A stretch of DNA of 64,000 bases. It comes from Pyronema omphalodes (Eukaryota > Ascomycota > Pezizomycetes > Pezizales > Pyronemataceae). Made by a program: the position numbers and the translations under genes. Below are positions 1-9,159 of the stretch, piece by piece. The stretch is from positions 1 through 64,000 of the forward strand of contig JAJJXM010000012.1 of the NCBI GenBank assembly GCA_024516155.1. Reading direction: 5' to 3'. The notes under the pieces are model-generated. The model worked only from the letters and a program-made list of their open reading frames with translations, made no database searches and was not told the DNA's origin. Every line of letters begins with the position of its first letter. The stretch's first letter is position 1.

Positions 1-119
1 CCGAGTTTCCAGTCCTGTCGCCTCCCGCGCTCCGGAAGCCCCCACCCCTGCCCCCATTCCCCCCGTTGTTATTCAGACTGGGTCCGTTCAGGTCTACCCC
101 AACGGCCCAGAGACAGCGC

Positions 120-1140
120 CGTGAACCGCCGCGCCCTCCACCACAGCCGCAGCCGCAGCTCCCGCCCCCGCTATCCTCGGGCCAGTCCCAAGACTTCCCC
201 CCCGAGACCCCCAAATCCTCTTCACCCCTGAGGAACAAGCAGACGCGAACGAAAATCAGTATTATGAGCGGGAGATCACCCGTCAGCGCACCCTAATTAA
301 CGCGCTACTCGCCTCCCCCGGCATCCGCGTTACCGGAGGCAAAATTTCGGATCCACCAACCTTCGATGGGTCCGAAAAGGAGGACCTCAGCCGCTTTGTT
401 TCCTTGCTTCGTATTAAACCGGTGGGCGACGAATGACGCTTCCCAACCCCCCACAAGCGCATCTCTCATGCCATGGGCCGTCTCCGCGGACGCGCCGTTG
501 ATCAGATCCTTCCGTATATCAAGGATAATGGTAACAGCTGGGCCGTAACCGACGTCGAGGACGTCATTAAAATCCTGCAGCGTACCTTTGGAGACCCGGA
601 CGAGCGGGCAACGGCTCGTTTCAAACTACAAAATCTCCGACAAAACAACCGCGAAATTCAGATTATTATGCAGAGTTTTCCCGCCTGGTCGCAAGAATTG
701 GGCTGGGATGAAGCTGCCACCATGGACGCTCTACGGAACGGCCTATCCCTCGAGTTGCATGAAAATTTGGTTGGCGCCCCTCCCACCACTACAATGCACG
801 AATTTGTCGAACAGTGCCAAAAAGTGGACTCCCAGTTGAGAGCACTGGAGAATCTCCGCAAGCTGCGCACCAACCGCGGCCAAGTCAAATCCACTACCGT
901 CGCCACCCCCACCACAAGCCGCCCCACCCCCGCTACCCAATCAACTACAGCCTCCTCTAGCAAACAAACCCCTGCCCCAGGGCCCCGTCAGAAACTATCA
1001 GCACAGGAACGCGCTACCCGCCTGTGAGAAGGACGTTGCCTCTACTGCGGTGGCCTCGGCCACATGGCAGCCTCGTGCCCCGCTAAGACTAATGTCCAAG
1101 TTGCCAGTGTTGAATTATTGGATAGTGAAGAAGATGTTTC
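120..1140 (+). pseudogene. gag remnant with CCHC zinc knuckle
   Basis: The longest open stretch is 473-1027. Translation of the flanks shows an upstream gag part (a PPTFDGSEKEDLSRF-type capsid start near 350) separated from it by a TGA near 435. The open stretch ends in a TGA at 1025-1027, directly before a CX2CX4HX4C knuckle (CLYCGGLGHMAASC, about 1036-1080). The 1025 stop reads as CGA to TGA, a single C-to-T change. The product would be the nucleocapsid/capsid protein that packages element RNA. It is disrupted here and cannot make a full Gag without readthrough. Confidence 0.8.
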
Positions 1141-1209
1141 GGGAAAAGACTAAACCAGCCGCAGGAAGATGGCTCTGCCGCTGGTAGGAAGATTATTGCA
1201 GACACACTA

Positions 1210-1569
1210 TTGTTATCAGGCGCAAGTTTTACTGGCAAATTACAATGCAAACACCTTGTTCTCTCTTGCTCCTTGTTCTCTAATAACCGCTCCGTGAAGA
1301 CAGTAGCGCTCGTTGACTGCGGCGCCACTGGCATCGCCTTTGTGGATCGCAGTTTTGCCCGCCATCACAAACTCCCTCTGACCCCCCTACCCACAGCCCG
1401 AACGGTCGAAGTCATTGACGGCCGACCTATATCCTCAGGAAAAATCACCCACCTCGCCCAAGTTGAGTGTACCATCAATGGTCACTCGGAAACCCTTCCC
1501 ATGTTCGTCACCAGGTTAGGCCACTACCCAGTGGTGTTGGGTATCCCCTGCCTAAGAAACACGATGTGA
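1210..1569 (+). pseudogene. retropepsin-like aspartic protease domain of the gypsy element
   Basis: The translation has the retropepsin layout: a hydrophobic strand, VALVDCGATG at about residues 33-42, then a flap region and a VVLGIPCL stretch near the C terminus corresponding to the second hydrophobic-Gly motif. The catalytic triad is usually D-S/T-G, and here the middle residue is Cys. The frame differs from both gag and the main pol frame, which overlaps it from 1467, so a frame change is needed to make Gag-Pol. Matured Gag and Pol would be its substrates. Confidence 0.75.
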
Positions 1570-4500
1570 CAATAAGCTTCAGCTCCAACACTGTAAGCTT
1601 CGATTCACAATACTGCCTAAGGAACTGCACCCCATTACCTGTGAGCACAACCGGTGTCGAGGTCCTGGACTCGGGCCCCCCTCCCGTCGTCCACGAGCCC
1701 GACACCGACTCCATGCCGGAATTGGAGAACCCGGTCCCCGACCCTCCAGATGACCCCCCAATAGCGATCTCAAGTCTGACCATCTCCGATTTCAAAGAGA
1801 TGGTAGAAGACGAAAATCTGACAGTGTTCTCACTATCGCTGAACGAAATCGCCGTCGCCTTGGAAAACAAGCCCCCCCTCACCGATGAAGAACTAGAGGA
1901 CATGATCCCCGAGGAGTACCATGACTACCTTGACCTATTCAAGGAGGGCAACGCAAAGGAACTCCCCCCACACCGACCCTACGACCACAAGATCCCATTG
2001 AAAGAGGGATTCGTTCCGCCCTTTGGTCCCCTATACTCGTTATCACGCAACGAGTTACAGACGCTGAAAGCATGGCTAGATGAGAATTTGGAAAAAGGCT
2101 CTATACAACGCTCCCAATCATCAGCCGACTCGCCGATATTATTTGTGAAGAATTCAGACGGATCCTTACGTCTATGCGTGGATTACCGAAGATTGAATGA
2201 AGGGACCGAAAAGAATCGGTACCCGCTGCCACTGATACAGGAAACGATGATGAATCTTTCCAAAGCCCAATATTTTACAACCCTAGACGTCCGCAGCGCC
2301 TATAACCTGATTAGAATGGCAGAAGGGGAAAAATGGAAAATGGCCTTCCGCACAAGGTACGGACTATTCGAGTCAAAAGTGATGCCCTTTGGGCTCACCA
2401 ACGCGCCTGCCGATTTCCAGGCATTCATCAGTGATGTACTGCGACCATACCTGCACCAGTTTTGTACAGCATACTTGGATGATATCCTCGTATTCTCTGA
2501 AACTAAGCCCGATCACACCTCACATGTCCGGAAGATCTTGGAACGACTTAAACAAGAAACATTACACCTGAAGCCAGAGAAGTGCCAGTTTGCTAAGGCC
2601 GAAGTCCAGTACCTGGGGTACAACATTGGCCGCGACGGGGCTCGCATGATGGATTCCAAAGTAGCGACAGTCAGAGATTGGAAGGAACCAACCAATCTGA
2701 AACAGGTCCAAGACTTCCTGGGTTTCGCGAACTTCTACCGACGATTTATCAAAGACTACTCAAAAGTAGTCTCCCCTCTAACAGCTTTGACCAAAAAACA
2801 AGATGGCAAAGCAATCCCCTTTACCTGGGGTAAAGATCAGCAAAGCGCCTTCGACCGACTGAAGAACGCATTTACCTCAGCACCAATCCTCAAGCACTTC
2901 GACTACGAGAAACCGATTGCAGTGCAAACAGACGCATCTGACTATGTGTCCGCTGGAGTATTATCACAATACGACGACGATAACGTGTTACATCCCGTCG
3001 CGTTTTATTCCAAAAAGCATTGCCCGGCGGAATGCAACTATGAGATCTATGACAAAGAACTACTGGCAATAGTTCGATGTTTCGAAGAATGGCGTCCCCA
3101 CTTGGAGGGCTCCGCCGTCCCGATAAAAGTATTGACAGACCACAAGAACCTCGAATACTTTATGACAACAAAGTTACTAAACAGAAGACAAGCACGCTGG
3201 TCTGAATTCCTGTATCGGTTCAACTTTGTCATCACCTACCGACCTGGAACGTTGGGAGGGCAACCGGACGCTTTGACGGGACGAGCCGCCGACCTCCCGG
3301 GAGAGGGAGACAAACGTATACTAGCAAATCAGCAAGCTGTCCTAAAGCCACAAAACTTCCAATTGTGCATGACCCCGCCCATGAAACTTGCACCCTCCGA
3401 GGTGGACCTCCTGTTTAAGGAGGGCTACAAGACAGATTCATTCCCAAACCGAGTGTTGGGAATGCTAGAAGACGGTACAAAAATCTGTAAGGACATATCA
3501 CTCGCCGACTGCTCCGTGTTTGAAAACAGATTGTACTATCGAGACTGTCTCTATGTCCCTGCACTGGACAAACTACGATTAAAATTACCAAAAGATCACC
3601 ACGACCCCCCCACCATGGGACACCCGGGCCGTGCAAAGACTTTCGAACTCCTCGCCAGAAATTATTATTGGCCTTCGATGCGAAAAGATGTGGACCAATT
3701 CGTCCGAAATTGCCACATTTGTAAAAGAACAAAAGCGACCCGCCACGCACCTTATGGAACCTTGAAACCCCTACCGGTCCCGCACCACCCGTGGCAGAAC
3801 ATATCTGTGGACTTTGTTACTGGACTCCCGATATCAGATGGCTTCGACGCAATATGTGCGATCGTTTGCCGACTTACGAAACAGCGGCACTTGGTGCCCT
3901 GTCACTCCACGATAGACGCGGAAGGTTTCGCGCAACTCTTCCTGGAAAACGTATTCAAACTGCACGGTCTGCCAGACACAGTAGTGTCCGACCGCGGCCC
4001 GCAATTTGTTGCCCACTTTCGGAAACGCCTGGCAAATTGCATGGGCATCGAGATCGCCACGAGCACGGCTCTCCACCCCCAGACCGATGGCCAAACAGAA
4101 AGAATCAACGCGGTCACGGAGCAATATGTCCGCGCTTATATCTGTTATCTACAAGACGACTGGAAGAAATTCTTACCGCTGGCAGAATTTGCCGCAAATA
4201 ATCAAGTATCAGATACGACGTCGCTGTCCCCGTTCTACGCCGTATACGGCCGAGACCCCAAATGCTCCTTCGAATTGGAAATCAGGACAGATAATCCTGA
4301 AGAAGTGAAAGCGAACGAGGTAGCGGAAAGGATGTCGCACATCCATGACGTCCTGCGCTCTGAAATGAAATACGCCCAAGCCCGCCACATGGAAGCCGCT
4401 GACAATTCCCGACTCCCCGCGCCGGTCTTTAAACCAGGAGACCTGGTATGGCTGGACGGCCGCAACCTCAGAACCCGCCGCCCCTCGAAGAAACTAGAAA

Positions 4501-4577
4501 ACAAACACCTAGGTGCCTTCACCGTTTCCGGCCCATTGGATCCCACGCCTACGAGTTGGATATACCGGAGACAATGA
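1467..4577 (+). CDS. pol: Ty3/gypsy pol: reverse transcriptase, RNase H, integrase
   Basis: This is a long open frame of about 1036 codons. The RT domain carries the YLDDIL catalytic box (about 2472-2490) preceded by FGLTNAPADFQ. RNase H begins near the VQTDASDY motif (about 2925). The integrase has an HHCC zinc-binding segment (about 3600-3730) and a DDE triad whose Asp codons are at 3810 and 3990 and whose Glu codon is at 4098, leaving 35 residues between the second and third. The core catalytic residues are therefore kept. The frame ends in a stop just before the chromodomain, which continues in another frame from 4448, so one indel separates them. The annotated start is only the first Met of the open stretch. 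Confidence 0.92.
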   Translation: MYHQWSLGNPSHVRHQVRPLPSGVGYPLPKKHDVTISFSSNTVSFDSQYCLRNCTPLPVSTTGVEVLDSGPPPVVHEPDTDSMPELENPVPDPPDDPPIAISSLTISDFKEMVEDENLTVFSLSLNEIAVALENKPPLTDEELEDMIPEEYHDYLDLFKEGNAKELPPHRPYDHKIPLKEGFVPPFGPLYSLSRNELQTLKAWLDENLEKGSIQRSQSSADSPILFVKNSDGSLRLCVDYRRLNEGTEKNRYPLPLIQETMMNLSKAQYFTTLDVRSAYNLIRMAEGEKWKMAFRTRYGLFESKVMPFGLTNAPADFQAFISDVLRPYLHQFCTAYLDDILVFSETKPDHTSHVRKILERLKQETLHLKPEKCQFAKAEVQYLGYNIGRDGARMMDSKVATVRDWKEPTNLKQVQDFLGFANFYRRFIKDYSKVVSPLTALTKKQDGKAIPFTWGKDQQSAFDRLKNAFTSAPILKHFDYEKPIAVQTDASDYVSAGVLSQYDDDNVLHPVAFYSKKHCPAECNYEIYDKELLAIVRCFEEWRPHLEGSAVPIKVLTDHKNLEYFMTTKLLNRRQARWSEFLYRFNFVITYRPGTLGGQPDALTGRAADLPGEGDKRILANQQAVLKPQNFQLCMTPPMKLAPSEVDLLFKEGYKTDSFPNRVLGMLEDGTKICKDISLADCSVFENRLYYRDCLYVPALDKLRLKLPKDHHDPPTMGHPGRAKTFELLARNYYWPSMRKDVDQFVRNCHICKRTKATRHAPYGTLKPLPVPHHPWQNISVDFVTGLPISDGFDAICAIVCRLTKQRHLVPCHSTIDAEGFAQLFLENVFKLHGLPDTVVSDRGPQFVAHFRKRLANCMGIEIATSTALHPQTDGQTERINAVTEQYVRAYICYLQDDWKKFLPLAEFAANNQVSDTTSLSPFYAVYGRDPKCSFELEIRTDNPEEVKANEVAERMSHIHDVLRSEMKYAQARHMEAADNSRLPAPVFKPGDLVWLDGRNLRTRRPSKKLENKHLGAFTVSGPLDPTPTSWIYRRQ

Positions 4578-4873
4578 AACATCACAGGACCTTCCCCGTA
4601 TCCCTACTAAACCCAGCACCTTCGGACCCCCTCCCTGGCCAGAATATCCCACCACCCCTACCGGTAGTAGTAGACGGCGAAGAAGAATGGTTCGTCGATG
4701 AAATTCTGGATAGCCGTTGGTCAAGAGGAAACCTGCAGTACCTCGTCAAGTGGACCGGCCATGACTCTCCAACCTGGGAACCAGAAACGAACCTATCAGA
4801 AACCGAGGCCGCTGACAGATTCCATCAGCTATACCCAGACAAGCCTTCTCCTCTCGTAGGAACTCGAGCCTAA
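4448..4873 (+). pseudogene. integrase C-terminus with chromodomain (frameshifted)
   Basis: The tail holds the segment WFVDEILDSRW...YLVKWTGH...TWEPETNL, a chromodomain of the type found at the end of chromovirus integrases, where it is thought to steer integration toward particular chromatin. It overlaps the end of the pol frame in a different frame, which points to one small indel near 4450-4577. The stop at 4871-4873 lies 11 bases before the LTR, and the intervening G-run is the likely polypurine tract. Confidence 0.85.
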
Positions 4874-4884
4874 CGGGGGGGTTC

Positions 4885-5416
4885 TGTCACGGCACACGGC
4901 TGACGAGCCGTTGTGTTGTTGCGTCACCATTGTGTTCTCGTTGTTGTGGTTGACGTCGTGCCGTTGTTTTGCCGTGTTGTGTTGTGTTGTGTTGTGTTGT
5001 TGTGTGTGCCGTGCCGTTGTTGTTGATGGACTGACTGATGATGGATGACGTACCATGAGCTGGAGAGCTGTGGCGTCGCAGGTGAAACGATGGAGAACGG
5101 AAGCTGCCATGTGGCGATGTTGGATGACGGCCCAGCAAGAGTGCTGGCCGCCCTTTGTACATAAGGAGGCTTGCCTTCCCGTCGTTGAGTTCTCCATCGA
5201 ACGTCTTGTGTCTTTCCCTTGTCCTTTGAATAAACACTCCTCTTTTCAAACCTCACGTCATTCTTGTCCTTGTCCCTGTCCTTGTCCCGTGTTCCGTCCG
5301 TCTGTCGTGCACTTCGGTCCTTGTCTTTCCGTTCCCGTATCCCGGAACCCGCCTAGTCCCCGCCTGCCGGTAGTGTTCAGTGTGTTCGTCGAACGTCCGT
5401 TCCTAGTTCCCTGACA
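4885..5416 (+). repeat. 3' long terminal repeat of gypsy element 1 (532 bp)
   Basis: The repeat begins TGTCACGGC and ends CCCTGACA, so its ends form the 5-bp inverted pair TGTCA/TGACA with canonical TG...CA termini. It follows the G-rich tract at 4874-4881. A diverged inverted copy with matching start, GTTG-rich interior, TCCTTGTCC-type repeats and end is present at 12816-13369, which confirms both boundaries. The interior GTGTT runs (about 4970-5005) are low complexity. Confidence 0.88.
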
Positions 5417-7095
5417 CCACCGTTGCCATGGGAGAGTTGGGCTTCGGGGCGGAGCGTCTCCGACAGAAAAGAATCGCCTGCCTTTTCTCTGATTCGAACA
5501 CTACCACGGTCGCTACGCTCCACGCGAGGCAGAGGGACGCGCATCGGTCTAATTTAGCAGTGACGTCAGTCGCTGACGCGCGTGACATGAGCCAGGTGAC
5601 ATCATCGATCAAAGACAGCCCCAGCATTCCCCCGACGTCCGCTTCAACCAACCGCGCCAGGTCCGCGATGTACAATAAGAACAGTCTCGGAGACAGCGGA
5701 GACCCCTGAGGTAGCCCAGTGTCGGTGTCAATTGGATCTCCGGCGTCCCCCGCGAGGAAGATTTCAACCCTTCTACCTTCCATGAAGCTGGTGATCCAGC
5801 GAACCAGTCCTTCGTCGAAAGCTGCTCTGTGCAGCTTGTTGGTGAGGAAAACGCTATTGACGGTGGGGAAAGCGCCCTTGACATCCATCAAGAGAGCGCC
5901 AGCTAAAAGCTTTTCATCCGAAGCGGCATCGACGACCCCGACCAGCACCGCCGCCACATCCGCCGCCGATCTACTCGCTCTCCCCCAGACTGCCCATCGT
6001 GCAGTATCCCCGTACGCTCAGCCTCCTGCTCAAGAAGCACTGCAACGACCTTTTCCGCCAGCTTGCCGAAGCAGCTGAGTAACGGAATTATCCTGAAGCT
6101 TTTAGCACGGGAGTAATTCGACTTTCCCGGCTTCGGAATGCACACTCCCTTCGCGAGATTCCAATCGCGGGGGTGGTACCCCAGGCGCAGGCAGTGTCCA
6201 ACAACTAAAACTACACGGTCCAGGTCCCACGAGAGCAGGGCCTTAACGATGGGGACTCCCAGGACGTCAGTGCCAGGGGCCTTCTTGTTGCTTTGCCGAG
6301 ACAGGGCAGAGGTCACAGATTCCAGCGACACCGACCGCTACAGGCTTCCGGGTGGCCCTGGGGGAAGTGGCGACTCAGAGAACGGGTTGGGAGGGGGGAA
6401 AGATACTTCTGCGAGCATCCGTCGCTTATCCTCGTCTCCCTCCACGCACTGCCCCTCTTCGTTTTCGAGCGGGCGGACCACCGTCGCCACACGCGGTTTG
6501 GTCATTCGCAGCGCCGCCGAGACAGCGTCCCCGTTAGCTGTGGAGAGAAAATCCCCCCAACACCTGCATTTTTTCTTTCTCTGCAGCGAATGGTAAGCAT
6601 TCCGCAGCTGGTGTTCCCCCTCCACCAATGCGCGACCTTCCTTGACCGCCCTACGGGTTTGACCATACTCCGTTCGTGCTTCCCAAATGCCGACACACCA
6701 CCACCGTTTCGACCGTGCGGTGAGCCGTATCTGCCTGGCCCGAGTTTCCAGCAACGAGGTGAGCTCCTGCCTCACCCATACCACCTCATTTTCCAACTGT
6801 TCTTCCGTGCTGAGGTCCGTGAGCAGCGGTCTGCGTTCACTTCGATGGCGCCAATCTCACGCCGCAGAGACCGCTCCCTCCTTATCTTCCAACAGTTCTC
6901 TAATGGCCCACCCCTGCGTAGGGACTTCGAAGTCCTCCGGAGCGACTACCGTTGACACCTCCCTCGTCGACGCGGCGTGATCGGATGTAGTGGCATGTTC
7001 CGGCGCATCTGACCTCGAGGCCCGCACCGCCGTTGCCAGCTCCTTGGTTGCGAGTACCAGGTCGATGACACTATAACGCAGTTGTCCCATCTGCT
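5417..7095 (-). pseudogene. LINE (non-LTR) ORF2 fragment: endonuclease tail and reverse transcriptase
   Basis: Read on the minus strand, the fragment begins with the end of an AP-type endonuclease (RYSVIDLVLA, then TSDHAA, 7090-6857). It passes through a linker (6796-6338) and enters a reverse transcriptase with a KAPGTDVLG segment, GLPQGSPLSPRLF and a LIDDV box (6331-5417). Several frame changes separate these parts. It is cut on its 3' side by the gypsy LTR at 5416/5417 and on its 5' side at about 7095, where sequence of a different LINE begins. The RT differs clearly from the neighbouring LINE, so they are two families and not one duplicated element. Confidence 0.85.
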
Positions 7096-7103
7096 AATGT
7101 GTC

Positions 7104-9146
7104 TCAAGACCGTCTCATACATAATGTAAGTTGTGGGCTTCCATCACGTGGGCGAGCTGTAGGGCGTCGAATAGGGGACGGAGGTATACAAGGAATAGGA
7201 TCAGTGATGCCGGGGAACCTCGGGGGATACCGGTGCGGATAGGTCGTTGGGCGTCCGTTCTGACGTCGAACGAGAGAGCAGTCGAGCGATCGTTCAGGAA
7301 GAAGGAGCACCATGAGGTCACTGCTTGCGGCAGCCCAGCGCGCGCATCGTTGTGACTAGTCTTCCGGAGGAGACTTTGTCGAAAGCGCCTCGCACATCTA
7401 AGAATAGGTCTGTCAGAGGAAATTAACCGACGCTTCGCGTTTGCCTCGACCTTGTGCGTTAGTGCGATTGCAGTGTCGATAGCCGAGCATTTAGGGCGCC
7501 CGCCCATCTGGGCTGCATGAAAAATGTCGTGTGACTCTGCCATAAGGCTGAGTCGCGTCGCCATTAGTTTTTCTAGAACATTACCCATGCAGTTAAGTAG
7601 GGCGATCGGTCGGTATGTTTTCACCACACTATAGTCGAGCTTATTGGGCTTCGGGATGACCACCGAGTGGCTTCTCGCCAGCACTTCGGGTGGTAGCCTT
7701 TTTCGCCGAGCATCGAGTATAGTGTGTTGAACACCTTGGGGATGGCGTCGTGTGCTTTTCTAAGGCATGCGAACGTGATGGTATCGGGGCCTGGTGCTTT
7801 TTTCGGGGAGGAGGTGAGTATAGCGGTGCGAATTCCATCGGGGTAAAGGTGTGCCAGGGGAGTTCGGGGGATGAGCGGGGGACGTGGGTGGGGGGGGTGG
7901 CCGGGGGGGGTGGAAATAGCGCCTGGAGTGCAGCTACCTTACTCTCACAATCGATGCAGAGTTTTTCTGTTCCTCCTACCTGGGTTTTGACTGGTGGGGT
8001 CAGTTGGGTACGGCGTGGGTTGGTGTAGCGGAACACCGCCCAGATATCCGGGCCTTCCACCGCTGTGAGGTACTCTTTCCATAGTGAAGCTTTTGCATGG
8101 CGTACCGTCCGGTAGTGGGTGTTGAGGAGGCGCTTGTACTCCCTGTGATGGGTGGGGAGCCTGGACAGCCTCCACCTACGTCTGGCAAAGGTCATGTGAC
8201 TGCGAGTGTTGCGGATTTCTTTGGTCCACTACCGCTTTGAGCGTGGGGTGGGACAGAGGGTCCGGGTGGCTTTCATCGCAGCCCTTGGTATGAAATTGCT
8301 GAGCAGGGTAGCCCACACGTTGAGGTTGCTAGCGGAGGGGTTTTCGCCACGGTGCGTCCAGTATGGGTGGCTGGCTGGCGCGCGAACCTGGAGCTCCTTG
8401 GTGAACGAGTCCCAGTCCGTCTTGCGCCAGTTCAAGCGGGTAGCTGTGGGGAGGGCTTCTGAGTGGTCTGGATTTAGAGAATTTAGCTGGAATCTGATGA
8501 CCTCATGACCTGAACCTGTGGCGATTCCGTCATCGAAGGCCCAGTTCGTTACTTCTCGCGCTATCGATGGGGAGGCCAGGGTGAGGTCCAGAACCGATGA
8601 GCTGGAGCGGTCTTTGTAGTGGTGGGTAGGGAAGTCCGGGACGTTCACCAACTGCCAATTGTGTGTCTCCAGCAGTTCCACAAGTTCGTCTGCTCGTGTC
8701 GTTCTGCGCGCATAAAGGTCCCAGAGAGGGTGGTGGGCATTAAGGTCTCCGGTGATAACGCAGGGACGAGGGAGGGCAAGGCGTCTGAGCGCACGGGGGA
8801 TCGTATAGGTTTTTGTGACGGGGTCAGTCTCGTTATAGATGTGTATGAGATAAAAGGAGGGGATGAGGTCGGTGCTGACCTCCAGGATTTGCAGGTCGGG
8901 GTCTCCCCTGACATCCGGTCTGGGGGTAACTCGGACGTGGGGGTTAAGTCGGGAGACGTATGCTGCGGTACGATTGACCTTGTGATGGCCGCGGGGGGGA
9001 AGGAGTAAAAACAAATCGGGATGGGTAACAACATATTTGGGGCCTTTGACATTCACGTCTTGGACAAGGATAATGTCGGTATTAACGTTAGCTGTGTGCA
9101 ACAGCATTGCGAGGGCGGTGGTGCTACGATTCAGATTGTGAGACAT
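7104..9146 (-). pseudogene. Tad-like LINE ORF2 remnant: endonuclease and partial reverse transcriptase
   Basis: On the minus strand, 9146-8229 is an open AP-like endonuclease of about 305 codons with VITGDLNAHHPLWD, SSVLDLTLAS and GSGHEVIRF motifs. In the first motif box the usual Glu is Asp (ILVQDV), and the final SDH box reads SGH. The linker follows (8195-7641), then an RT N-terminal half with KPNKLDYSVVKTYRPIAL and TGIPRGSPAS (7684-7115). The sequence stops before the YxDD box, at the junction with another LINE near 7100. Frame changes and the truncation make it non-functional. The product would nick target DNA and reverse-transcribe the element RNA. Confidence 0.85.
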
Positions 9147-9159
9147 GATTCGGATGGTC

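Larger units (their letters stand above)
1..5416 (+). mobile_element. Ty3/gypsy chromovirus-type LTR retrotransposon, 5' end outside window
   Basis: The order gag-like region, CCHC knuckle, aspartic protease, reverse transcriptase, RNase H, integrase and C-terminal chromodomain identifies a Ty3/gypsy chromovirus. The 3' LTR is complete and the 5' LTR must lie left of position 1. Coding is broken by in-frame stops in gag (near 435 and at 1025) and by frame changes between gag, protease and pol and again before the chromodomain, so this copy is probably dead. It ends exactly where LINE-derived sequence starts (5417), which suggests insertion into an older LINE. The 5-bp target duplication cannot be tested because the left end is missing. 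Confidence 0.93.

Noticed and set aside
5403..5416. Extension of the LINE reverse transcriptase frame into the gypsy LTR
   Set aside because: The open frame runs a few codons into the LTR only by chance. The LTR border at 5416 is fixed by the copy-2 LTR and the TGTCA/TGACA ends.
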